This document shows positions 34,252 through 43,522 of a DNA stretch of 64,000 nt, one piece after another; position 1 is the first letter of the stretch; each line of letters begins with the position of its first letter. Under the pieces are notes generated by a model, which was not told the DNA's origin, did not search any database, and saw nothing but the letters and a program-made list of their open reading frames with translations. The translations under genes and the position numbers were made by a program. Origin of the DNA: JARDZU01 sp963730285 (lineage in GTDB: Bacteria > Actinomycetota > Acidimicrobiia > Spongiisociales > ZC4RG35); NCBI GenBank assembly GCA_963730285.1, contig CAVSQY010000010.1, forward strand, positions 1-64,000, given 5' to 3'.

Positions 34252-34929
34252 CTACAAGCTGGGCTCGGGTGCCGCGTCGCGAAAGGGATCGGGGCCTTCG
34301 AGGGCCATTTCCAGACGTTCCATATAGGCGTCACGGCCGACCACCACCGCACCGAGGGACTCGAGGTGTGGCGTTTGCCACTGGACGTCGATCATCCTCC
34401 CGCCGCCCTCACTGAGCACCACGACCAGATGCACCAGCGCCACTTTGGATGCATCCCGGGAGAGATGGAACATCGACTCGCCGGCAAACAACCCGCCGAT
34501 CGACACCCCATAGAGCCCACCTGCCAGTTCCCCCTCGTCATCCCATACCTCGAATGAGTGTGCCCATCCCAGACGGTGGAGCTTCAGGTAAGCCTCGATG
34601 AATTCGTCGGTGATCCAGCCTTCCTCGCGGCTTGGATCGGCACAGGCCCTGATCACACCCTCGAAGTCGGAGTCGATGGAAACCTGGTAGCGCCGTGTCG
34701 ATTGCCGGAGTGACCTGGTTATGCGGAGCCGACTCATAGGGAGAATCGCCCGGTCCACCGGCGACCACCATCCGAGGTGTCCGTCGGGCAACTCCATGGG
34801 GAAGAGACCCTTCCTGTACGCCTGCAGCAAGGTGCCTGGCTCGAGGTCAGCACCCACGGCCACGACGTCACCGTCCCCAGGCTGTGGATCCGGCAGCGTC
34901 CATGCAGAGGGCTCGGGCTCAATGCTCAC
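34252..34929 (-). CDS. aat: Leucyl/phenylalanyl-tRNA-protein transferase
   Basis: This 225-residue GNAT-fold enzyme moves Leu or Phe from tRNA to N-terminal Arg/Lys of proteins, creating N-degrons for ClpS/ClpAP. Family segments are visible: AYRKGLFPME, LGWWSPVDRAILP, REEGWITDEFIEAYLKLHRLGWAHSFEVW, GGLYGVSIGGLFAGESMF and LIDVQWQTPHLESLG-like spacing around residue 190. The ATG at 34929 gives a typical short N-terminus. It is divergent from the quinone oxidoreductase gene. Confidence 0.93.
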   Translation of the reverse strand: MSIEPEPSAWTLPDPQPGDGDVVAVGADLEPGTLLQAYRKGLFPMELPDGHLGWWSPVDRAILPMSRLRITRSLRQSTRRYQVSIDSDFEGVIRACADPSREEGWITDEFIEAYLKLHRLGWAHSFEVWDDEGELAGGLYGVSIGGLFAGESMFHLSRDASKVALVHLVVVLSEGGGRMIDVQWQTPHLESLGAVVVGRDAYMERLEMALEGPDPFRDAAPEPSL

Positions 34930-34978
34930 GCCCCGATTGTGTCAGGGAGGACGCAACCGTGCCCGTAGTCTGGAGCGG

Positions 34979-35950
34979 ATGCGAGCTGTGATCTGTGATC
35001 GTTACCAGGGAATCGACGCCCTCCGGGTCGGCGATGCCCCCGAACCGGAGCCAGCAAGAGACGAAGTGCTGGTGGAGGTTGGAGCCGCAACGGTCAACTT
35101 CGCCGACACTCTGATGGTGGCGGGCGAATACCAGGTCAAGCCTGAACTGCCGTTCGTTCCCGGAAGCGAGTTCGCCGGGACTGTCATACGGCCCGATGCC
35201 GAGAGCCGCTTCCGCCAGGGCGAAAGGGTTATCGGCTTCGTCGGCTTTGGCGCCATGGCAGAGCGAGTTGTGGCCCACCCAAACCATCTCATGACACTGC
35301 CTGACGCGGTCTCGCTCGAAACCGGGGCGTGCTTGCCCGTCGCCTATGGCACCGCCTACCACGCACTCGTCGACCGAGCGCGATTGGTGGAAGGCGAGAG
35401 CCTTCTCGTCCTGGGTGCCGCGGGTGGTGTTGGGATCGCCGCCACGGAGATCGGGAAGAAGCTGGGCGCCCGAGTCATCGCCGCGGTGTCCTCGGAGGAA
35501 AAGGAGGCGGCGGTGCGGATGGCCGGAGCGGACGGCGTGATCCGCTACGACATGACACCGCTGAGAGAAGGGATCCAGACCCACATCGGCGGCTCTGGAG
35601 TGGATGTGGTGTTTGATCCGGTCGGAGGCGCCACGACTGAGCAGGCTCTCCGATCGACCGGGTGGAATGGGCGGCTGCTGGTGATCGGCTTCGCCTCGGG
35701 TCAGATCCCCTCCATCCCCCTCAACCTCAGTCTGGTCAAGGGGAATTCGATTGTCGGCGTGTTCTGGGGACGCTTCAACCTGGAGCAGCCGGAAAAGAGT
35801 ACGGCCAACAACGAGAAGATCATGGCCTGGATCGCCGATGGGTCGCTGAGCCCGATCGTGCAGAGGACCTTCCCGCTCGACGAAGCAGCCAACGCCCTGC
35901 GATGGGTCGCCGAGCGGAACGTGGTTGGACGCGTGCTGATCGAGCCATGA
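34979..35950 (+). CDS. Zinc-free NADPH:quinone oxidoreductase-like (MDR family)
   Basis: This 323-residue medium-chain dehydrogenase/reductase lacks the structural-zinc cysteines of alcohol dehydrogenases. It has a GroES-like domain with ATVNFADTLMVAGEY and PGSEFAGTV, and a Rossmann domain with VLGAAGGVGIAATEIGKKLGA and FDPVGGATTEQALR. These features match NADPH quinone reductase/crotonyl-CoA reductase-like enzymes. The ATG at 34979 is used since the preceding in-frame residues are unlike the family. It overlaps the following FAD oxidoreductase by four bases (ATGA). Confidence 0.88.
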   Translation: MRAVICDRYQGIDALRVGDAPEPEPARDEVLVEVGAATVNFADTLMVAGEYQVKPELPFVPGSEFAGTVIRPDAESRFRQGERVIGFVGFGAMAERVVAHPNHLMTLPDAVSLETGACLPVAYGTAYHALVDRARLVEGESLLVLGAAGGVGIAATEIGKKLGARVIAAVSSEEKEAAVRMAGADGVIRYDMTPLREGIQTHIGGSGVDVVFDPVGGATTEQALRSTGWNGRLLVIGFASGQIPSIPLNLSLVKGNSIVGVFWGRFNLEQPEKSTANNEKIMAWIADGSLSPIVQRTFPLDEAANALRWVAERNVVGRVLIEP

Positions 35951-37059
35951 GCCACTTCGTCGTAATCGGCGGAGGCATGGCGGGCGTCTCCGCAGCCGCT
36001 CACCTCGCGCCACATGGGTCGGTGACCCTCCTCGAGATGGAGTCGACCCTGGCCGCACACACCACTGGTCGCTCGGCCGCGCTGTTCGTCGTCAACTACG
36101 GAGGCCAAGCCTCCCGACCTCTGGCTGTGGCCAGCGAGGCATTCTTGAGAGACCCTCCCGTGGGCGCGGCCGATGGCCCGCTCGTGTCGCCAAGAGGCGC
36201 CTTGTGGGTCGCCGAGGACGACCAGCAGGAGCACCTCAGCCGGATCGCCGCCGAGGGCCAAGCCTCGGGTGCCGGCTCGGAGCTCATCGATCCAGACGCC
36301 GTCTTGAGTCTTGTTCCCGTGATGCGATCGGAGACGTTGGCTGGGGGCCTCTATGAGCCGACTGCCATGGACATCGATGTGGCAGCGTTGCATCAGGCCT
36401 TTGTCCGACTGTCCCGCCGCAACGGAGCCGAGATCCGGACAAATGCACCCGTTGTCTCGTTGACCCGACGCGCGTCCGGGTGGAGCGTGTCGACCGCCGA
36501 CGAATCGATCGACTGCGACGTCGTCGTCAATGCATCGGGCGCCTGGGGCGATGTGGTTGCGGGAATGGCCGGCATCAAGCCGATCGGGCTGGAGCCAAGG
36601 CGGCGCACCGCCTTCATGGTCCCTGGTGCTCAGACCTACTCGTCTTGGCCCATGGTGGTGGACGTAGACCATCGCTACTACTTCAAGCCCGATGGGTCCC
36701 AAATTCTGTGCTCACTCAGCGAGGAGGAGCCGGACCAGCCGGGCGACCCACGACCACGCATCGAAGATGTCGCTTTGGCCATCGAACGCATCAACCAGGC
36801 CACCATCCTGGACATCCGCACGGTCAACTCACAGTGGACCGGTCTCCGCACCTTTGCACCAGACGGCGATCTGGTCATCGGTGAGGAGGCCACGGCATCG
36901 GGGTTCTTTTGGCTGGTGGGACAAGGAGGAACCGGCATCATGACCGCACCGGGGTATGGATCTCTGCTCGCCGCCCTGATCGTGGGATCGGGACTCCCGG
37001 TCGAATGTGAGCGAGCCGGCGTCGACCCCGCTCTCACAGACCCCGGGCGGTTTCGATAA
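35947..37059 (+). CDS. FAD-dependent DAO-type oxidoreductase
   Basis: This 370-residue flavoenzyme starts HFVVIGGGMAGVSAAAHLA (Rossmann FAD motif). It has HTTGRSAALFVVNYGG in the flavin-contact loop, VVNASGAWGD, and a C-terminal LVGQGGTGIMTAPGYG. It belongs to the glycine oxidase/sarcosine oxidase/D-amino acid dehydrogenase group. The substrate amine or amino acid is unknown. It is translationally coupled to the quinone oxidoreductase, which could accept its electrons indirectly; that is inferred. Confidence 0.85.
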   Translation: MSHFVVIGGGMAGVSAAAHLAPHGSVTLLEMESTLAAHTTGRSAALFVVNYGGQASRPLAVASEAFLRDPPVGAADGPLVSPRGALWVAEDDQQEHLSRIAAEGQASGAGSELIDPDAVLSLVPVMRSETLAGGLYEPTAMDIDVAALHQAFVRLSRRNGAEIRTNAPVVSLTRRASGWSVSTADESIDCDVVVNASGAWGDVVAGMAGIKPIGLEPRRRTAFMVPGAQTYSSWPMVVDVDHRYYFKPDGSQILCSLSEEEPDQPGDPRPRIEDVALAIERINQATILDIRTVNSQWTGLRTFAPDGDLVIGEEATASGFFWLVGQGGTGIMTAPGYGSLLAALIVGSGLPVECERAGVDPALTDPGRFR

Positions 37060-37099
37060 TCCTGCGCACTCCGATCCGGCCACATGCCACACTCGGAGG

Positions 37100-38080
37100 G
37101 TGGAAGACCCTGTATCGGTGAACGGCCTCAGCAAGACCTTCAAGGTCCCCGTGAGGGACACCGGGCTCAGAGAGTCGGTGCGGAGCCTGTTCAACCGGCA
37201 GTTCAAGGACGTAAAAGCGGTCCGCGAGATCTCTTTCAGCCTCGAGACAGACGAGATCGTCGGGTTTCTCGGTCCCAATGGGGCCGGGAAGACCACCACC
37301 ATAAAGATGCTCACCGGCCTGCTCTTCCCGAGTGAAGGCGACGCCCGGGTCCTCGGCCACCAGCCTTGGAAACGCGAGAGAGAGCTTCTTCGGAGGATCT
37401 CACTTGTGATGGGGCAGCGGAACAATCTGGCATGGGATCTGCCCGCGGTCGACTCATTTGAGCTCAATCGAGCCATCTACGGAATCCCGGATAGAGAGTT
37501 TCGCCAGCGGGTCGATGAGTACGTGGAGCGTCTCGACGTCCAGGACCTCCTGACCAAGCCGGTGCGCAATCTCTCCCTGGGGGAGCGAATGAAGATGGAA
37601 ATCGTGGCGGCGCTGCTCCACGGGCCCGAAGTCCTCTTTCTGGACGAGCCGACCATTGGCCTCGATGTCACCATGCAGCGAAAGCTCCGCCAATTCATCC
37701 TCGACTACAACAAGGAATACGGGGCGACTGTGCTCCTGACCAGCCACTACATGGCCGACGTCTCCGCCATGGCCGAGCGAGTCGTGGTGATCGATCATGG
37801 CTCCATCCTCTATGACGGGGCGCTCACCGGTCTGGCAGAGAAGTTCACCACCCACAAGACCATCCGGATCGAAGCCATCGACCTCCCCGCCGACCTGGCC
37901 CAACTGGGGACCATCACGGAGAGCGCGCCGGGTCGGGTGACTCTGGAAGTCGAGCGCGATCGAGTGTCGGCGGTTGCATCGCGGCTCCTATCCGAGGCGA
38001 CTGTCACCGACCTCGCCATCGAGGAGGTTCCGCTCGAGGATGTGATCGATCGAGTCTTCTCCGAGGCGCATGGGGAATGA
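37100..38080 (+). CDS. ABC exporter ATPase (NatA-like)
   Basis: This 326-residue ATPase has Walker A GPNGAGKTTT, the Q-loop region VMGQRNNLAW, signature LSLGERMKME, Walker B VLFLDEPTIGLD and the H-loop TSHYMADV. A C-terminal regulatory extension follows, as in ABC-2-type exporters. The GTG at 37100 is used because homologues begin near VNGLSKTF and a GGAG site lies just upstream; the longer frame begins inside the upstream gene. It overlaps the first permease by four bases and forms a three-gene operon. Confidence 0.92.
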   Translation: MEDPVSVNGLSKTFKVPVRDTGLRESVRSLFNRQFKDVKAVREISFSLETDEIVGFLGPNGAGKTTTIKMLTGLLFPSEGDARVLGHQPWKRERELLRRISLVMGQRNNLAWDLPAVDSFELNRAIYGIPDREFRQRVDEYVERLDVQDLLTKPVRNLSLGERMKMEIVAALLHGPEVLFLDEPTIGLDVTMQRKLRQFILDYNKEYGATVLLTSHYMADVSAMAERVVVIDHGSILYDGALTGLAEKFTTHKTIRIEAIDLPADLAQLGTITESAPGRVTLEVERDRVSAVASRLLSEATVTDLAIEEVPLEDVIDRVFSEAHGE

Positions 38081-38898
38081 CCAGACCTCGGACAGAGTTC
38101 AGTCTCCCCCGCTACTACCTCGCCGGGGCCCGATTCGGCTTCCAACGCGAGATCCAATACCGCGGTGCGACCCTGATGATGCTCGTCGGTTTTCTCGTCG
38201 AGCCAGTGGTGTACCTCGCCGTGTGGACGAGCGTCTCCCGCGCCCAGGGAGGCTCGATATCCGGCTACACCACCGGGGCCCTGGCCGCCTACTACATCGT
38301 CTGGACACTGGTCCGCGTCTTCAACCTCGCATTCGACCCGAACGCCTGGGAATGGCGGATCCGTCGCGGTCGGATGAACGACTTCCTGAGCCAGCCCATT
38401 CATCCCTTCCACCGCGACGCGAGCTTCTTCGCCGGCTCGAAGTTCGTCTGGACCGCCCTCTGGATCCCGGTCGCGCTGGTCCTCACCGTGGCTTTCAGAC
38501 CGGAGATCGAATGGCACGTGATCAACGTGGTTGCCTTCGTGGTGGCCATCTGGGGCGGTTTCGTCGTGCGATTCATCCTTCTCTACCTGATGGGGATGGT
38601 GAACTTCTGGACGACGCGGGGTGCGGCCGTGTTCGGGATCATCGTGGCGGCTGAGCTCATGCTGTCCGGGCGCCTGGTGCCTCTCGACCTGATGCCGGAA
38701 TGGGTAGCAAATCTCGCCAATTGGTTCCCTTTCAAATGGACCTTCCAATTCCCCATAGAGGTGTTCATCGGCCGGCTCACCCCCGGCGAGATCGGGACGG
38801 GACTGCTCGCCCAAGTTCTGTGGGCACTCGGAATGGGTGTCGTCCTGGCATGGGTGTGGCGCCACGCCATCAAGCGCTATGCGGCGGTGGGCAATTGA
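38077..38898 (+). CDS. ABC-2 family permease (COG4587-like)
   Basis: This 273-residue permease has six membrane helices. Its N-terminal GFQREIQYRGATLMM and central FNLAFDPNAWEWRIRRGRMNDFLSQPI are typical of the paired DUF990-type ABC-2 permeases. It overlaps both the ATPase stop and the start of the second permease by four bases, so all three are co-translated. The substrate is unknown; related transporters export antibiotics, lipids or small polymers. Confidence 0.88.
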   Translation: MTRPRTEFSLPRYYLAGARFGFQREIQYRGATLMMLVGFLVEPVVYLAVWTSVSRAQGGSISGYTTGALAAYYIVWTLVRVFNLAFDPNAWEWRIRRGRMNDFLSQPIHPFHRDASFFAGSKFVWTALWIPVALVLTVAFRPEIEWHVINVVAFVVAIWGGFVVRFILLYLMGMVNFWTTRGAAVFGIIVAAELMLSGRLVPLDLMPEWVANLANWFPFKWTFQFPIEVFIGRLTPGEIGTGLLAQVLWALGMGVVLAWVWRHAIKRYAAVGN

Positions 38899-39692
38899 CC
38901 GGCCCCGCCGGCCCTATCCGGCTCGCGGCGCTCCATTTGAAGCTGGGGGCCTTGAACGAGCTGCAGTATCGGGCCAACTTCTGGGTGCAATTGCTGAATT
39001 CGGTGATCGGCCTCGGGACCGGGATCCTCGCCATCGCCATCGTCTACAGCCAGACGGACACGCTCGGTGGCTGGTCGGCCGACGAGCTCCTCGCCGTGAT
39101 GGGGGTTCACCTCATGGTGGGTGGCTTTCTCAGAGCTCTGGTCCAGCCCAACATGTGGCAGCTCCTCGAGGACGTTCGCGAGGGGACGCTGGACTACACG
39201 CTCACCCGACCGGCGGATTCCCAGCTATTGGTGAGCGTCCGCCAATTCTCACTCTGGAGCCTCGTGGATGTCGTCCTCGGCCTTGGAGTTGTCGTGTGGT
39301 CGGTGACCAGGATCAGCTCGACCGTGGGCTGGCTCAACGGCGCAGGGTTCGTGCTGGCCCTGATCTGCGGGACGATCATCGTCTACTCGATATGGATCTC
39401 GGCGGCGACCCTCGCCTTCAAGGTCGTCCAGATAGACAACCTGATGCAGCTGATGAGCGGTATATACGAGGCGGGCCGTTGGCCGGTTGGCATCTATCCG
39501 GGATGGCTCCGAGGCGCCCTCACCTTTTTGATTCCCTTGGCCTTCGCCGTCACGGTGCCCGCAGAAGCGCTCAGTGCACGGATCGAATGGTCGTGGCTCG
39601 CCCTGGCGGTTGGCGTGGCGATCGTGACCATGGTCGGCTCCCGCGCAGTTTGGCGCTGGGGCATTCGCAACTACTCGGGCGCTTCGGCCTGA
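38895..39692 (+). CDS. ABC-2 family permease, second subunit (COG3694-like)
   Basis: This 265-residue permease starts at TTG overlapping the previous stop (TTGA). It has six membrane helices and the loop LEDVREGTLDYTLTRPADSQL that pairs with the first permease's GRMNDFLSQPI loop in this family. The pair forms a heterodimeric membrane domain with the NatA-like ATPase. A long 69-residue upstream extension in the same frame was rejected. Confidence 0.88.
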   Translation: MTGPAGPIRLAALHLKLGALNELQYRANFWVQLLNSVIGLGTGILAIAIVYSQTDTLGGWSADELLAVMGVHLMVGGFLRALVQPNMWQLLEDVREGTLDYTLTRPADSQLLVSVRQFSLWSLVDVVLGLGVVVWSVTRISSTVGWLNGAGFVLALICGTIIVYSIWISAATLAFKVVQIDNLMQLMSGIYEAGRWPVGIYPGWLRGALTFLIPLAFAVTVPAEALSARIEWSWLALAVGVAIVTMVGSRAVWRWGIRNYSGASA

Positions 39693-39747
39693 GGATGTCG
39701 CCCTCCCCCACAGGTCAAGGACGGCGACGACCGCAATCTCTCGTCGA

Positions 39748-40737
39748 CTAGCTCAGATCCGCACGACGATCGAGATAAGCGGCCAGGGGGCCGGGCATGC
39801 GGACGGTGCGACTCCCCCAGTCGTAGACAACGGTCGTCCCCGCGAAATGATCGTGCCAGGCCCTCCGCTCCCGGCCGAACACCACCCCACCGAGCCCCAA
39901 GAACAAGGCGGCGAAACTCACCGGGTAGGTCAAAGCCCGAACCAGGGCTTGGCGCCCACGCACCACGATCGAGCCATCACTCGAAACGACGCGTATCCCG
40001 AGGAGTGCCTTGCCGACCGTTTTGCCGTACACCGCCACAGACAGCCACGTGTAGACGAAGATCCAGCTCACCAGGGCCACCACGTACCAAATACCTCGAC
40101 TCCCAGTCGGCTCAAAGCCGTCTCCCAGGATCAGCTGAAGAAGAAACACCGCACCGGCGACGATCAAGGTGAATCCCGAGGTCACAACGAGGGCGTCTAT
40201 GAGGAAGGCGAGGAAGCGAGACACGGCTCCGGCATATCGGCCTGTCATGACACGGGGCTTCTCCTCGGTCATGTTCTCGTCGACCCAGTGCATCAAGTCG
40301 GCAGGGCCGGTGGGCAAATGGGCCGGATCCTTCCCAATCAACCGATTGAAAGAGCGGAATGCGATCTCGTCGAGCCCTACCACCGGCCTCCGGAATAGAT
40401 CGAGCGCCGAGCCCGTCAGGTGCGTCGTGCTCTCTGCCACGATCTCAGGGATCCCGGCTCTGTCGACGATGGCGCGAACGTCCACCCGCTCCATCAGCAC
40501 ATCGATGTCTGCCCTCTTCAGGAGCCGATCCACGTCAACTCGATCCAATAGCCGATCGACATCGACCCGGTCGAGCAATGTGTTCACGTCGACCCGATCG
40601 AGAAGGGCATTCACGTCGACATGATCGAGAACCATGTCCGGGCCGACGATGTCGAAGACGCGCTCGCTAGCCCCCCGAGCCGCCTTTCGAAATAGGCCCC
40701 TTCTGGTCGCTCCGGTCGATGAGTCGAGACCCGCCAC
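39748..40737 (-). CDS. RDD-family membrane protein with N-terminal 9-residue repeats
   Basis: This 329-residue protein has a basic start and then six to seven tandem 9-residue repeats at about residues 40-102. VDVNALLDR, VDVNTLLDR, VDVDRLLDR and VDVDRLLKR are the clearest copies; the later ones drift. An amphipathic linker follows, then the RDD domain (residues ~180-310) with RYAGAVSRFLAFLIDALVV, the usual RxLAxxID pattern, and three to four helices. RDD proteins are suspected transporters or channels. The repeats are predicted to form a solenoid or coiled platform. No functional partner is evident nearby. Confidence 0.85.
   Translation of the reverse strand: MAGLDSSTGATRRGLFRKAARGASERVFDIVGPDMVLDHVDVNALLDRVDVNTLLDRVDVDRLLDRVDVDRLLKRADIDVLMERVDVRAIVDRAGIPEIVAESTTHLTGSALDLFRRPVVGLDEIAFRSFNRLIGKDPAHLPTGPADLMHWVDENMTEEKPRVMTGRYAGAVSRFLAFLIDALVVTSGFTLIVAGAVFLLQLILGDGFEPTGSRGIWYVVALVSWIFVYTWLSVAVYGKTVGKALLGIRVVSSDGSIVVRGRQALVRALTYPVSFAALFLGLGGVVFGRERRAWHDHFAGTTVVYDWGSRTVRMPGPLAAYLDRRADLS
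40432..40620 (-). repeat. In-frame tandem 27-bp repeats within the RDD gene
   Basis: The coding region for residues 40-102 contains about seven imperfect 27-base units translating to (V/A)D(V/I)xxLLxR. The best copies are GTCGATGTTGACC-type units near 40540-40620 on the minus strand. They are protein-coding repeats, not a CRISPR array. Confidence 0.7.
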
Positions 40738-40782
40738 AGAGAGAAGCTACCCCCTCGGGTGGCTTCCGCACCGACTTCCGTT

Positions 40783-42450
40783 CTAGTTGGTCACCGCGCC
40801 CGACTCGGCAGAGCCCACCAGTTGTGCGTACTTTCCCAAGGCCCCGGTCGGGTATCGAGCCGGGTGAGGCTGCCAACGCTTCGCCCTCGCCTCCAATGCA
40901 TCCGGATCGACGATCACATCGAGCCGCCGCCCTGGCAGGTCGACCCGCACCCGATCCCCCTCCTCAACCAGGCCGATGGGGCCGCCAACCTCGCTCTCGG
41001 GGGCCACATGCCCGATGCACAGGCCGGTCGTGCCGCCGGAGAAGCGGCCGTCGGTGATCAACAAGACGTCTTTGCCTAGACCGGCGCCCTTGATCGCGGC
41101 CGTGATCTGCAACATCTCCCTCATCCCGGGCCCACCTTTGGGGCCTTCGGTCCGGATCACGACAACGTCTCCCGGAGAGATCTGATGGGCGAAAAGCGCC
41201 TCCAGGGCCCCCTGCTCGCCGTCGAAGACGCGGGCCGGTCCTTCGAAGATGTCCAACTCGATCCCGGCGACTTTGACCACGGCACCGCCAGGAGCCAGGT
41301 TCCCACGCAACACGGCGATCCCGCCCTCTCGCGCAAGTGGCGCGGATAGCGGAGCAATGACGTCCTGATCTTGCGGGACGACGACGTCCTCGAGGTTTTC
41401 GGCCATGGTCTTGCCGGTGACAGTGAGGGCATCGCCAGCGATCAACCCCTCATCGAGGAGGGCGCGAAGCACCACCGGGACGCCCCCAATGCGATCAAGG
41501 TCCACCATGTGATAGCGGCCGAAAGGCTTGAGATCGCCAATGTGCGGGGTCCGCCGCGATATCCGATCGAAGTCCTCCAACTCCAACTCGACATCGGCTT
41601 CATGAGCGATGGCGAGCAGATGCAAAACGGCATTGGTCGACCCACCGAGGGCCATCACAACGGTGATCGCATTCTCGAAGGCGGGACGGGTCATGATGTC
41701 CCTCGGGCGAATCCCCTTGTCCAGGAGATTCATCACCGCCTCGCCGGATCGCCTCGCATAGTCGCGCAGCCTTGGATCAATCGCCGGAACCGCGGCGGAT
41801 CCAGGAAGGGACATGCCTATCGCCTCTCCAACTGACGCCATGGTGTTGGCCGTGAACATCCCAGCGCATGACCCGGCCCCGGGACAAGCGGCCTTCTCGA
41901 TGGCGATCAACTCCTCGATGGTGATCTTGCCGTCGGACTCGGCCCCAATCCCCTCGAAGACGTCGACAATCGAGATGTCCCGGCCCGCATAGTGCCCGGG
42001 CAGGCTGGAACCGCCATAGAGGAAGACGGCGGGAAGGTCGAGGCGCGCTGCCGCCATCAGCATCCCCGGTAGCGACTTGTCGCACCCGGCGATGGCAACC
42101 AGCGCATCGAATCGCTCGGCATGCATGACCAGTTCGACCGAGTCGGCGATCACCTCCCGCGAGACAAGCGATGCCCTCATCCCCTCGTGACCCATCGAGA
42201 TCCCGTCCGAGACCGCGATCGTGGAGAAGACGAGACCGACACCGCCACTGTCTGCGACGCCCGCCTTGGCGTGTTCGGATAGCTCGGGGCCGGTCAGGTT
42301 GCACGGAGTGACCTCGTTGCCCGCGGAGACCACCCCTACCTGCACCTTGTCGAAGTCGTCGTCGGTGAGCCCGACGGCCCGTAACATGGCCCTGGCGCCT
42401 GCCTTGGCCGGGCCGCTCGTGACATCTTGGGATCTGATCTTGTTTGCCAT
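40783..42450 (-). CDS. ilvD: Dihydroxy-acid dehydratase
   Basis: This 555-residue Fe-S enzyme makes 2-ketoisovalerate or 2-keto-3-methylvalerate in branched-chain amino acid synthesis. Cluster-associated cysteines are in EVTPCNLTGPE, AIAGCDKSLPGM and CPGAGSCAGMFTANTM. The C-terminal half has LITDGRFSGGTTGLCIGHVAPE, typical of IlvD/Edd. The ATG at 42450 follows an in-frame GTG at 42456. It is divergent from ilvC, with 60 bases between the starts, so both promoters lie in that interval. Confidence 0.97.
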   Translation of the reverse strand: MANKIRSQDVTSGPAKAGARAMLRAVGLTDDDFDKVQVGVVSAGNEVTPCNLTGPELSEHAKAGVADSGGVGLVFSTIAVSDGISMGHEGMRASLVSREVIADSVELVMHAERFDALVAIAGCDKSLPGMLMAAARLDLPAVFLYGGSSLPGHYAGRDISIVDVFEGIGAESDGKITIEELIAIEKAACPGAGSCAGMFTANTMASVGEAIGMSLPGSAAVPAIDPRLRDYARRSGEAVMNLLDKGIRPRDIMTRPAFENAITVVMALGGSTNAVLHLLAIAHEADVELELEDFDRISRRTPHIGDLKPFGRYHMVDLDRIGGVPVVLRALLDEGLIAGDALTVTGKTMAENLEDVVVPQDQDVIAPLSAPLAREGGIAVLRGNLAPGGAVVKVAGIELDIFEGPARVFDGEQGALEALFAHQISPGDVVVIRTEGPKGGPGMREMLQITAAIKGAGLGKDVLLITDGRFSGGTTGLCIGHVAPESEVGGPIGLVEEGDRVRVDLPGRRLDVIVDPDALEARAKRWQPHPARYPTGALGKYAQLVGSAESGAVTN

Positions 42451-42510
42451 CGCCACACGATCCTAAGCCCTGGGTTTCGCCTCGGCGCCAAAGCGACCAC
42501 AATCCCGATC

Positions 42511-43515
42511 ATGGCAACCATCTACTACGACTCAGACGCAGACCCCGACCTGATCAAGAACCGGAAGGTGGCGATCATCGGTTACGGGAGTCAAGGGCAC
42601 GCCCATGCCCTCAATCTGAAGGAGTCCGGAGGCGACGTCGTCGTCGGGCTGCGAGAGGGCTCCTCCAGCCGCGCCGAGGCCGAGTCGGCCGGCCTGACTG
42701 TCATGTCGCCCGATGAAGCCGCGGCGTGGGCAGACGTGATCATGATGCTGGTCCCGGACCAGTTGATGGGACCCATTTATGCCGAGTCGATAGCCCCCCA
42801 TCTCGAGAGTGGGAACGCCCTCCTTTTCGCACACGGGTTCAACATCCATTTCGGAGAGATCGTGGCGCCAGAAGACGTCGACGTGGTGATGATCGCCCCG
42901 AAAGGCCCGGGCCATCTGGTCCGCCGCACCTATCAGGAAGGATCGGGTGTCCCATGCCTGTTGGCCGTCCATCAGGATGCGACCGGAAATGCGCATGCTC
43001 TCGGGATGTCGTACGCATCCGCCATCGGCGGTGGCCGAGCCGGCGTCCTCGAAACCACCTTCAAGGAGGAGACCGAGACCGACCTGTTCGGTGAGCAAGT
43101 GATCCTATGTGGTGGCGTCTCCGAGCTGATAAAGGCCTCGTTCGAGACATTGGTGGAAGCCGGCTACCAAGCAGAGTCGGCCTATTTCGAAACGCTGCAC
43201 GAGCTCAAGCTGATAGTCGACCTCCTCTACGAGGGCGGGCTGTCATGGATGCGTTACTCGGTGTCCGACACGGCCGAGTACGGCGACTACACCCGGGGCA
43301 GGCGGATCATCACCGACGAGACCCGGCAAGCGATGCGTGACACTCTTGCTGAGATCCAATCCGGTGCTTTCGCCAACGAATGGCTGGCCCAGGCACGTGA
43401 AGGGGCGCCGTTCCTCCATGAGCAGCGGGCGATCAACCGAAATCTACAGATCGAGTCGGTGGGCAAGGAGTTGAGGAAGATGATGCCCTTCCTCGACCCC
43501 AAGACGGCGCCCTGA
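42511..43515 (+). CDS. ilvC: Ketol-acid reductoisomerase
   Basis: This 334-residue enzyme is a class I KARI. It has N-terminal NADPH binding KVAIIGYGSQGHAHALNLKESG, with the loop VGLREGSSSRAE setting cofactor preference, and catalytic region segments VMIAPKGPGH, ETDLFGEQVILCGG and ETLHELKLIVDLLYEGG. The C-terminus RGRRIITDETRQAMRDTLAEIQSG is typical. It converts acetohydroxyacids to dihydroxyacids between IlvBN and IlvD. The first residue MATIYYDSDAD fixes the start at 42511. Confidence 0.97.
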   Translation: MATIYYDSDADPDLIKNRKVAIIGYGSQGHAHALNLKESGGDVVVGLREGSSSRAEAESAGLTVMSPDEAAAWADVIMMLVPDQLMGPIYAESIAPHLESGNALLFAHGFNIHFGEIVAPEDVDVVMIAPKGPGHLVRRTYQEGSGVPCLLAVHQDATGNAHALGMSYASAIGGGRAGVLETTFKEETETDLFGEQVILCGGVSELIKASFETLVEAGYQAESAYFETLHELKLIVDLLYEGGLSWMRYSVSDTAEYGDYTRGRRIITDETRQAMRDTLAEIQSGAFANEWLAQAREGAPFLHEQRAINRNLQIESVGKELRKMMPFLDPKTAP

Positions 43516-43522
43516 GGATGGT

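Noticed and set aside
40432..40620. Repeat array that might be a CRISPR
   Set aside because: The units are contiguous, in frame and without spacers; they encode protein repeats.
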